The position numbers and the translations under genes are program-made. The notes under the pieces are model-generated. The model saw nothing but the letters and a program-made list of their open reading frames with translations. It was not told where the DNA came from and did not search any database. This document shows, one piece after another, positions 28,318-36,853 of a stretch of DNA of 36,853 bases (its first letter is position 1; every line of letters starts with the position of its first letter). Source of the stretch: Calidithermus roseus (GTDB lineage: Bacteria; Deinococcota; Deinococci; Deinococcales; Thermaceae); NCBI RefSeq assembly GCF_003574095.1, contig NZ_QWLA01000034.1, positions 1-36,853 on the forward strand. Reading direction: 5' to 3'.

Positions 28318-28363
28318 AGGAAAAGGGCCGTGAGGTCGTGGTTTTGGGTCTTCGACGTCAGAA

Positions 28364-30178
<1,815 letters not shown>

Positions 30179-30240
30179 AGTTCCTCGCTGCGCAGCACCC
30201 TCTGGGCGCTGCTCGACATTGCCTGAAGACTCCTCGCGGA

Positions 30241-30273
30241 AGCCACCGATGGCTGATAGCCGGTGGCTCTATC
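30241..30273 (-). promoter_or_regulatory. Alternative hairpins in the glmS leader
   Basis: A perfect 8-bp stem AGCCACCG/CGGTGGCT (30241-30248 with 30261-30268) overlaps a second stem GATAG/CTATC (30256-30260 with 30269-30273). The two cannot form together, as in an attenuator or switch. They sit 63-95 bases upstream of the glmS start. Confidence 0.35.
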
Positions 30274-30820
30274 AGATCGGGCGCGCTAGCTCCGCGGTGA
30301 CTCGCGGGTGCTCTCGCGAGAAGTCCGATGAGTCAGCCCAATAAGGACTAACCCAGCCGTTCCGGGCCCCAAGTCTGGCACTCTGGACCCACCGCATGGT
30401 TTGTTCACTTATCCTCGACCCTGCGCCCGGTTTGTCCATCCCTCACGGTGATGGCTTTGCCTGACGCTTGCTGGAGCTTGCTCCAGACGGGAGGGAGGGG
30501 TCGCTCCCTGGTGGCATCCGCGGAATCCTTCGCTCTTTACCGGCTGAGATTAAGCTCTCATTTTCGATGCCGGATATGCCCTTCTGCATCGCCGTTCGTG
30601 CATTCGGGCTCCACCGCCGCGTAAGGTAGAAAGAAGCTTGAACTCGGTCTATCGTAATTGCCTTTCTACCCCCTGCGCTCCCCGTGATTCTCTGCCCATT
30701 CCTCCTTTCCGCAACACCGTCTGCGACTGAATTTCTCGGGTTTTGACCCTGCGTCATGCCCAGGTCATGCCCGAAGCGCAGTATAGCTTAAGACTTTTTG
30801 GCCCCAGAGCGTGAAAAAAC

Positions 30821-30850
30821 TTGACATTTATGGCGTTACGTCGGTATGAT
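30821..30850 (+). promoter_or_regulatory. slpA: Strong promoter of the slpA-like gene
   Basis: TTGACA (30821-30826), 18-base spacer, TATGAT (30845-30850). Expected start near 30857, so the mRNA would carry a leader of about 165 nt. Confidence 0.75.
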
Positions 30851-30856
30851 GCCGCC

Positions 30857-31021
30857 GGATGTGCAAGGTGAGAAGTAGCTTAGCCCGATGAGGGGCGAGG
30901 CTTGCCTGCACCTCCGGGAAGCGGGAAGAGTTAGCGAGAGAGAGGAAACGCGGTAACTCGCCTCAGGCTCACTCCCACCCCGCAACCCACAGTTCCAGCC
31001 CCATCAGGGGTGAGGAGGCTT
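30857..31021 (+). promoter_or_regulatory. Structured 5' leader of the slpA-like mRNA
   Basis: Several pairings can be drawn: GTGCA/TGCAC closing 30860-30912, GCCC/GGGC within it, GAGTTA/TAACTC about 30929-30959, and CCCC-ATCA-GGGG (30999-31010) directly before the GAGGAGG ribosome site. Thermus slpA is reported to have a long untranslated leader involved in control, which this resembles. No riboswitch class is recognised. Confidence 0.45.
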
Positions 31022-33754
31022 ATGAGGAAAAAGCTAGTCATCATGTTGGCCGGTCTCCTGACCGTGCTCTCCATGGGCTTCGGCGCAGCTCAGTTCTCCG
31101 ACGTTCCCGCCGGACACTGGGCTCAAGAAGCCGTGGAGGCCATCACGGCCCGGGGGATCATCGTTGGTTTCCCCGACGGCACCTTCCGGGGCAACGAGAA
31201 CCTGACCCGCTATCAGGCTGCCCTGATCATCTACCGCCTCCTGCAGCAACTCGAGGCTGAGAAGGGCGCAGGACCTGCCACCGAGGCCGTGACTGCCATG
31301 ACCGAGGAGGAGAAGGCCGCACTGCAAAACGCCATCCAGGAACTGGCCGCCGAGTTGGCCGCCCTGGGCGTGCGCGTGTCGGCCCTCGAGGACAACGCCG
31401 CCACCAAGGACGATATCGCCGCCCTTCAGGCCCAGATCGACGAGCTGAAGGCTGCCCAGGCCCCCACCGGTGAAGCGGTCGATCAGCAGGCCCTGCAAGA
31501 CCTGGCCGACCGAGTGGAGGCTGCCTCCGTAGCTGCCGACACCGCTCTGGCCCAGGCCCAGGAGCTGGGTGAGCGCCTCGACACCGTCGAAGGCGACGTG
31601 GCCGCGCTCAAGAGCGAAGTCGAGGCCAACGCCGACAGCATCTCGGCCCTCAACGAGCTGGCGGTGCTGCTGAACCAGGACGTGCTCTCCCTGCAGGACC
31701 GCGTAACTGCGGTGGAGAAGGCCCTGGCCGACATCCAGGCTCAGCCAGCCGTTGACCTCAGTCAGTACGCCACCCTCGAGGACGTCGCCGCGCTGCAAGA
31801 GTTCGCCTCGGCCCTGCGCACCGACCTCGTCGCCCTCTCCGAGAAGGTGAGCGCGCTCGAGACCACTGTAGCTGGCCTGGACAAGCGTGTGGCTGCGCTG
31901 GAAGGGTACAAGTTCACCCTCACCGGCAACCTGACCGCCCGCTACGGCTACAGCTACACCACCGGGGCCAACTACGACATCGAGCGCCTTTACTCCAACG
32001 TCTGGGGTGACTACACCTGGGATGCTGACGACGACGGGCAGACCATCGACAACCCCGACTTCTTCAGCGGCGGCGACACCCGCGCCCGCGCCATCCTGAC
32101 CTTCAGCGTCAAGCGGACTCCCGTGGGCACCGGCAGCGGTTTCAACCTCGACGAAGCCCGCGCCCAGCTGCGCTTTACCCAGGATGGAGCCGTTCGCCTG
32201 GAAGACAACGCCATCCAGGTGTTGCTGGTCAACCTGACCGGTAACATTGACGGTCAGCCCTTCACCCTCCGCTACTCCCGCTTCAACGACTTCAAGTTCA
32301 CCGACTACTTCATGTCCAACGCCGACCCCAACTACACCGGTGGTCTGGGGCGTGGGGCTAGGGTGACCTTCGAGGCCAACAAGTTCTTCCTGAGCCCCAA
32401 GGTCACCGTGGTGATGGGCAGCACCGCCAATAACAGCGGCACGGGCTTTGGGGGCGATCCCTCGGCAGTGAACGACTACTTCGGTGTGCGCTCGGTCTAC
32501 AGCCTGCTCGGCCTCAACGTAGGCCTGAACTACGCCGAGTACAACACCCGCAATACCGACGGCACCGGGCGTGCAGGCTTCGCAGTAGATTGGAACGGCA
32601 AGCTGCTAGGCTTCCTGAACCTGAAGGGCGAGTACGTCGCTACCAAGCTGACCAGCCTCCCCAACTGGGACTTCTCCAACGACGCCATCGTTGACCAGGC
32701 CTTCTACGTGCAGCCCAGCGTCTCCTTCGGTCCCATCACCGTTGAGGCCAACTACCGCGCCATCGACCCGGACTTCAAGGAGAGCGGCTACAACGCCAAC
32801 AACGCCGGTCTGTCGATCGACTTCCAGACCAACCGTGACAACAAGCGTCCTTACGACGAAAACGAGCGCGGCTACGGCGTGAAGGCCACCCTGGGCCTGG
32901 GCTTCGTCACCATCAGCGGTCTGTACGACCACGACGCCAACTTCTACGAAGATGCCAGCTCCGTCGTGAACAGCCTGGGTGCGGACGCCACCGCCAGCCT
33001 CTTTGCCGGCTTCAGCGTGACGGGCTACTTCTACAACGCCACCGACATCAGCGGTAACCTGCTGACCGGCAGCGACCGTTTTGACAGCAAGTACGGCGTC
33101 AAGCTCTCTCACGATGGCAAAGCCAGCAACGCCCTCATCAAGGGCCTGAACCTGGGTGTCGAGTACCGCCAGATCGAAACGGGTGCCGCAGGTGACTACG
33201 ACCGCGGCGACATCCTGGTCAACGCCGATCTCGACGCCAAGTTTGGCCCCATCGCCGTCAAGCCCGGTGTTTTCTTCGACGCGGCAAGCGGCAGCGCCAG
33301 CGGTTCTGCTCTGAAGTTCGGCCTTCAGGTCACAACCGACACTCTGAACCTGGGCTTCCTCAAGCCCAACCTGACGGGTGCGTACGTAACCCGCAACTCC
33401 ACCATCGGCTCCACCCGTGGCGAGACCTATTACAGCTTCGGGCTGGGCCTGGCCGACTTCCTGGCCTCCGGTGCCAAGCTCAACGTCACCTACGCCTCCT
33501 ACAGCGGCTCGGGCCTCAGCAGCGCTTCCGCCGCAGCCGGCGTGGAGAACCACCTCTTCGACTACACCACCGGCTACATCTACTCCGACGACACCACCGC
33601 CCCTGTCATCAACTTTGAGCTGCGCGGCCTGTACGTCAACTACACCTACGGTGGCTTCGGGGTCTTCGCTCACTGGGGCGACCTGGTGAACAGCACCGCC
33701 GGCACCCAGACTCCTAGCTACGGCTTCCGCATCTCCTACAGCTACTCCTTCTAA
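31022..33754 (+). CDS. slpA: SlpA-like S-layer/outer-membrane anchor protein
   Basis: A 910-residue envelope protein. A Sec signal (MRKKLVIMLAGLLTVLSMGFGA) is followed by one SLH domain (FSDVPAGHWAQEAVEAITARG, IIVGFPDGTFRGNENLTRYQ) that binds pyruvylated wall polymer. A coiled coil of about 200 residues (about 95-290, with many A/L/V heptads) comes next, then a beta-barrel from about 295 to a C-terminal aromatic strand SYSYSF. This is the SlpA/OmpM plan that tethers the outer membrane to peptidoglycan in Deinococcota. GAGGAGG lies upstream of ATG 31022; the in-frame GTG 31010 is part of the leader hairpin. A strong promoter and terminator fit an abundant single-gene transcript. Confidence 0.93.
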   Translation: MRKKLVIMLAGLLTVLSMGFGAAQFSDVPAGHWAQEAVEAITARGIIVGFPDGTFRGNENLTRYQAALIIYRLLQQLEAEKGAGPATEAVTAMTEEEKAALQNAIQELAAELAALGVRVSALEDNAATKDDIAALQAQIDELKAAQAPTGEAVDQQALQDLADRVEAASVAADTALAQAQELGERLDTVEGDVAALKSEVEANADSISALNELAVLLNQDVLSLQDRVTAVEKALADIQAQPAVDLSQYATLEDVAALQEFASALRTDLVALSEKVSALETTVAGLDKRVAALEGYKFTLTGNLTARYGYSYTTGANYDIERLYSNVWGDYTWDADDDGQTIDNPDFFSGGDTRARAILTFSVKRTPVGTGSGFNLDEARAQLRFTQDGAVRLEDNAIQVLLVNLTGNIDGQPFTLRYSRFNDFKFTDYFMSNADPNYTGGLGRGARVTFEANKFFLSPKVTVVMGSTANNSGTGFGGDPSAVNDYFGVRSVYSLLGLNVGLNYAEYNTRNTDGTGRAGFAVDWNGKLLGFLNLKGEYVATKLTSLPNWDFSNDAIVDQAFYVQPSVSFGPITVEANYRAIDPDFKESGYNANNAGLSIDFQTNRDNKRPYDENERGYGVKATLGLGFVTISGLYDHDANFYEDASSVVNSLGADATASLFAGFSVTGYFYNATDISGNLLTGSDRFDSKYGVKLSHDGKASNALIKGLNLGVEYRQIETGAAGDYDRGDILVNADLDAKFGPIAVKPGVFFDAASGSASGSALKFGLQVTTDTLNLGFLKPNLTGAYVTRNSTIGSTRGETYYSFGLGLADFLASGAKLNVTYASYSGSGLSSASAAAGVENHLFDYTTGYIYSDDTTAPVINFELRGLYVNYTYGGFGVFAHWGDLVNSTAGTQTPSYGFRISYSYSF

Positions 33755-33772
33755 GCTCGGAAGCGAGCCAAG

Positions 33773-33800
33773 TCCCCACCTTCGGGTGGGGATTTTTATT
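33773..33800 (+). terminator. Rho-independent terminator of slpA-like gene
   Basis: An 8-bp stem TCCCCACC/GGTGGGGA with a UUCG tetraloop (33781-33784) followed by TTTTTATT. Textbook form. Confidence 0.93.
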
Positions 33801-33841
33801 GGGATTGTGTTCTGATGGAGACAGAATGGGGTGGTTTAAGC

Positions 33842-33847
33842 TAGACT
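33842..33847 (+). promoter_or_regulatory. TAGACT -10 element, leaderless type
   Basis: TAGACT lies seven bases before the uvrB ATG 33855. The CGAGG in the gap could act as a weak ribosome site if transcription started earlier. Confidence 0.4.
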
Positions 33848-33854
33848 CGAGGCT

Positions 33855-35858
33855 ATGTTCCGTTACCAGGGACCCGAAGCGAAAGGCGACCAGCCCAGGG
33901 CCATCGAGGGGCTGGTGGAGGCACTGGAGGACGGCGAATGTTACATCACCCTGCTGGGGGCGACGGGGACCGGCAAGACGGTGACGATGGCCCAGACCAT
34001 TGCGGCCCTGGACCGCCCGGCGCTGGTGCTCGCGCCCAACAAGGTGCTGGCGGCCCAGCTCGCCAGCGAGTTCCGCGAGCTCTTCCCCGAGAACGCGGTG
34101 GAGTACTTCATCAGCTACTACGACTACTACCAGCCCGAGGCCTACGTGCCGGGGCGCGACCTGTTCATCGAGAAGGACGCGGCGGTCAACCCCGAGATCG
34201 AGCGGCTGCGCCACTCGACGACCCACAGCCTGCTCACCCGGCGCGACGTGATTGTGGTGGCGTCGGTGTCGGCTATCTACGGCCTGGGCTCGCCGGAGGA
34301 CTACCGGAACATGAGCTTCGTAATGCAGGTGGGTGAGTGCTGGCCGCGCGACGTGCTGATCGAGCGGCTGGTGGAGTTGCAGTACGAGCGCGGGGACTTG
34401 CAGCTCGAGGCCGGCAAGTTCCGGGCCAAGGGGGAGGTGCTCGAGGTCTGGCCAGCCTACGGCACCGAGCCCATCCGCATCGAACTCTTCGGCGAGGAGG
34501 TCGAGCGCATCAGCGTGATGCACCCGGTGAGCGGCGAGCGCATCCGGGACCTGCCCGGCGTGGTGCTGGTGGGGGCCACCCACTACGCCACACCCGAGTG
34601 GCGGCTCAAGGAGGCCATTCCCCAGATCCGGGCTGAGCTCGAGCAGCGCCTAGCCGAACTCGAGGAGCAGGGCCAGATCCTCTATGCCCAGCGGCTCAAG
34701 GAGCGCACCCTCTACGACCTGGAGATGCTCGAGGTCATGGGTACGTGCCCCGGCATCGAGAACTACAGTCGCTTCCTCAGCGGCAAAGCCCCCGGCGAGC
34801 CGCCCTACACCCTGCTGGACTATTTCCCCAAGGACTTCGTCACCTTCCTGGACGAGTCGCACGTGACGGTGCCGCAGCTTCGCGGCATGTACAACGGCGA
34901 CTACATGCGCAAGAAGACCCTGGTGGACTACGGCTTCCGCCTGCCTTCGGCCCTGGATAACCGCCCGCTGCGCTTCCAGGAGTTCTTGGAGCGGGTGGGG
35001 CAGTTGGTCTTCGTCTCGGCCACGCCGGGGCCCTTCGAGCTGGAGAACAGCGGGCGAGTGGTCGAGCAGATCATCCGGCCCACCGGGCTCCTAGACCCCA
35101 AGGTCACGGTGAAGCCCGCCCAGGGCCAGATCGAAGACCTCATGGGGGCCATAAGGGTGCGCGCCCAACGCAAGGAGCGGGTGCTGGTCACGGTGCTCAC
35201 GGTGCGCATGGCCGAAGAGCTCACCGCTTACCTCACCGAGCACGGCATCAAGGCCCGCTACCTGCACCACGAGCTCGATGCCTTCGAGCGCCAGGCGCTG
35301 CTGCGCGACCTGCGGCTGGGTCACTTCGACGTGCTGGTGGGCATAAACCTGCTGCGCGAGGGCCTGGACCTGCCCGAGGTGAGCCTGGTGGCCATCCTGG
35401 ACGCCGACAAGACCGGCTTCCTGCGCAGTGAGCGCTCGCTGATCCAGACCATCGGGCGGGCCGCCCGCAACGCAGGAGGCGAGGTCTACCTCTACGCCGA
35501 GGCGGTGAGCGAGGCCATGCAGGCCGCCATCGACGAGACCAACCGCCGCCGCGCCCTGCAGGAGGCTTATAACGCCGAGCACGGCATCACCCCTCAGACC
35601 GTGCAGAAGACCGTGCGCAAGGTGATCCGGCCCGACGACTACGAGGAGGCCGCCGCCGAGGCGCTGCTGGAGGACCCCGAAGCGCTGGCCGAAACGCTGG
35701 GGCAGCTCGAGCTGGAGATGTGGAAGGCCTCGGAAGAGCTCGACTTCGAGCGCGCGATGGAGCTGCGCGACCAGATCCGCTCGCTGGAAGCCCGCATGAA
35801 GGGGCTGCCTGAGCCGACCACGGCGGGCAAGAACCGGCGGGGCAGAAGGCGGAGGTAG
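33855..35858 (+). CDS. uvrB: UvrABC system protein B
   Basis: A 667-residue damage-verification helicase of nucleotide excision repair that receives DNA from UvrA and recruits UvrC. Features in order: [20 protein letters not shown], Walker A GATGTGKT (about 36-43), the DNA-clamping hairpin region [24 protein letters not shown]-type [28 protein letters not shown], helicase motifs V and VI ([30 protein letters not shown]) and a C-terminal UVR domain ([20 protein letters not shown]). Full length, all motifs intact. It stands alone after the slpA terminator. Confidence 0.98.
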   Translation: MFRYQGPEAKGDQPRAIEGLVEALEDGECYITLLGATGTGKTVTMAQTIAALDRPALVLAPNKVLAAQLASEFRELFPENAVEYFISYYDYYQPEAYVPGRDLFIEKDAAVNPEIERLRHSTTHSLLTRRDVIVVASVSAIYGLGSPEDYRNMSFVMQVGECWPRDVLIERLVELQYERGDLQLEAGKFRAKGEVLEVWPAYGTEPIRIELFGEEVERISVMHPVSGERIRDLPGVVLVGATHYATPEWRLKEAIPQIRAELEQRLAELEEQGQILYAQRLKERTLYDLEMLEVMGTCPGIENYSRFLSGKAPGEPPYTLLDYFPKDFVTFLDESHVTVPQLRGMYNGDYMRKKTLVDYGFRLPSALDNRPLRFQEFLERVGQLVFVSATPGPFELENSGRVVEQIIRPTGLLDPKVTVKPAQGQIEDLMGAIRVRAQRKERVLVTVLTVRMAEELTAYLTEHGIKARYLHHELDAFERQALLRDLRLGHFDVLVGINLLREGLDLPEVSLVAILDADKTGFLRSERSLIQTIGRAARNAGGEVYLYAEAVSEAMQAAIDETNRRRALQEAYNAEHGITPQTVQKTVRKVIRPDDYEEAAAEALLEDPEALAETLGQLELEMWKASEELDFERAMELRDQIRSLEARMKGLPEPTTAGKNRRGRRRR

Positions 35859-35952
35859 GGAGGGGAGGCCGAGGGCCACGGGTGGGCTTGTGGCGTGTGG
35901 GGAAGGAACCCCTCCCCGATCCTCCCCGCCGGCGAGGAGGGGGATAGCAAAA

Positions 35953-35975
35953 GGGCGAGCTACCGGCTCGCCCCT
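35953..35975 (+). terminator. Hairpin after uvrB, REP-like
   Basis: An 8-bp stem GGGCGAGC/GCTCGCCC with loop TACCG, about 95 bases after the uvrB stop. It may end uvrB transcription, but no T-run follows and it could equally be a palindromic dispersed element. A second GC-rich CCTCC/GGAGG dyad lies just before it (about 35905-35945). Confidence 0.4.
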
Positions 35976-36000
35976 ACAAACAAACTACGAACGGTGTTCG

Positions 36001-36056
36001 GCCATCGACGTCTCGCGTACGACGCAGGACGTAAGCCGTACGACCCCTGGCGACAC
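36001..36056 (+). repeat. Dispersed intergenic repeat, copy D
   Basis: Contains GCGTACGACGCAGGACGTAA and CCGTACGACCCCTGGCGAC, matching the central modules of copies B and C in the same orientation but more diverged. It lies between uvrB and a convergent gene. Confidence 0.55.
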
Positions 36057-36062
36057 TCCGGC

Positions 36063-36853
36063 TCAGGCCAGCAGGATGGGGCGCTCGAGGTAGTAGCTCA
36101 CGCGCTCGAGCAGGGCCCTGGCTTGCTCGACGGCGAGGCTGCCGCTATAGGAGAGCAGGGCCTGGCCTTCGCTAGGCTGGGAGAGGGCAAGCACCTCGGC
36201 ACCGGGGAAGACCACCACGTCGCTGCCCTCGAGGGCCAGCACTACCAAGCCCTCCGCGGATTCGTGGGCGGCGGCCAGGTTTTCCAGGGTGCCACGCAGG
36301 GTGTGGGCCGAGGCCACGCGGTAGCCCTTGAGGGCGTCGTCCTCGAGTTCGCCCTTGAGGGCGGGCTGGGCGATGTCGAGGTCGGACAGGGCCTTATCGG
36401 CAGCGCGATAGAGCAAGGCCGACAGACCCACCTCCTGCCGCCAGGCCTGGCTGAGGGTCTCGGCGGCTTCGCGGGCGGCGGCCAGGCTCACCAGGCGCTG
36501 GCGCAACTGGACTCGAGTCACCGGCGCAGGGACCGGTGCGGGCATGGGCTCGAGCACAGGAGCTGCGGCCACAGCGGGCTCGGCAGGAGGCTCGAAGCTG
36601 GGCAGGGGAGGTAGGTCGGGCATGGCCGCAGGAGCGGGCTCGGGCACAGGCGGCAGGCTGGCTTCGGGTTCGGGGCCCGGCTCGACTTCGGGCTCAGCCA
36701 CGGGTGCGGCCATCTCCCAGGCCGGAGCGGGCGTAGGTTCTGCCAAAGCAGACCTGGCGGGCTCGCTGGGCAGGGGCCAAGAGGGGGCTGGGGGAATGCT
36801 GGGCTCGGCGGGCTCCCAGCTCAAGTCGGGCTCGGGGGCCGAGGGGGTTTCCC
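36063..36853 (-). CDS. Partial protein with degenerate E2 acyltransferase-like C-terminus
   Basis: The minus-strand frame stays open to the window edge, so this is the C-terminal part (about 263 codons). The first 100 visible residues are a Pro/Ala/Glu linker. The rest resembles the catalytic domain of 2-oxoacid dehydrogenase E2: LVSLAAAREAAETLSQAWRQ, VGLSALLYRAADKAL, HTLRGTLENLAAAHESAEGL, VVVFPGAEVLALSQP and LLSYSGSLAVEQARALLERV. In real E2 the last block reads SYDHRxxDGA; here SYSGSLAVEQA lacks the histidine and aspartate, so it would be inactive. The assignment is inferred from pattern only. A neutral alternative is an unknown alpha/beta protein with a low-complexity N-terminus. Confidence 0.5.
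   Translation of the reverse strand, partial: ETPSAPEPDLSWEPAEPSIPPAPSWPLPSEPARSALAEPTPAPAWEMAAPVAEPEVEPGPEPEASLPPVPEPAPAAMPDLPPLPSFEPPAEPAVAAAPVLEPMPAPVPAPVTRVQLRQRLVSLAAAREAAETLSQAWRQEVGLSALLYRAADKALSDLDIAQPALKGELEDDALKGYRVASAHTLRGTLENLAAAHESAEGLVVLALEGSDVVVFPGAEVLALSQPSEGQALLSYSGSLAVEQARALLERVSYYLERPILLA

Larger units (their letters stand above)
30179..31021. other. Divergent control region between glmS and slpA-like gene
   Basis: About 840 bases without a credible gene. Seen here: hairpins close to glmS (30241-30273); a long inverted repeat GGTAGAAAG/CTTTCTACC (about 30625-30669) that could form a 9-bp stem on either strand; a minus-strand TATACT (30780-30785) that may start a glmS transcript with a leader of about 600 nt; and the slpA promoter with a leader of about 165 nt. 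Short open frames in it lack ribosome-binding sites and known motifs. Confidence 0.6.

Noticed and set aside
30179-30680. Canonical glmS ribozyme upstream of glmS
   Set aside because: Only a short GCGGATGCC-like stretch fits. The cleavage-site GCGCC, the GACGAGG segment and the pairing that should enclose the core could not be found in the right order.
30443-30757. 104-codon minus-strand frame in the glmS-slpA gap
   Set aside because: No known motif, no ribosome site, and it covers likely leader structures.

Overview
The window is about 36.9 kb of GC-rich bacterial chromosome that looks like the Deinococcota family Thermaceae, most likely Meiothermus or a close relative. Evidence: an SLH/coiled-coil/beta-barrel envelope protein of the Thermus SlpA type, many GTG starts, secreted beta-barrel-like proteins, TAnnnT hexamers only 5-9 nt upstream of start codons (leaderless-style promoters), and very frequent CTCGAG. 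Most of it is ordinary chromosome. There is no IS element, phage module or CRISPR array that I can see.

Left part (1-6100). The left edge holds a minus-strand gene pair that runs into a 5'-truncated fluC/crcB, followed by a DUF190 gene. Then come a molybdopterin oxidoreductase, a BMP-family binding protein, a small secreted protein, a LolC/FtsX-like permease, a 3D-domain protein, an AT-richer gap and a lipoprotein. Two copies of a dispersed intergenic repeat flank the BMP block in opposite orientation.

Middle part (6100-21000). A probable outer-membrane protein is followed by a phnD-phnC-phnE phosphonate-type ABC operon with an unusually long PhnE. Next are a HAD phosphatase, ApaG, a duplicated DUF4388-like protein, a LURP-one-like protein, Sua5/YrdC, a CBS-pair protein, RNase HII and a DUF4384 lipoprotein. 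A TRAP transporter follows, with its binding protein convergent to its membrane subunits, and then an MFS transporter.

Right part (21000-36853). After tRNA-Arg(ACG) lies the most interesting block (21.3-28.3 kb): an AhpD-like protein, a 1105-residue hybrid kinase (GAF-PAS-GAF-HisKA-HATPase-REC-REC-HPt), a REC-fused kinase, and a REC fused to a thioredoxin-reductase-like flavoprotein that has lost its CxxC. The genes abut or overlap, so I read them as one redox or flavin signalling unit. GlmS then diverges from the slpA-like envelope gene across an 843-nt control region. uvrB follows. The right edge cuts a protein whose C-terminus resembles a degenerate 2-oxoacid dehydrogenase E2 domain.

All calls come from reading the sequence by eye; no database search or folding program was run.
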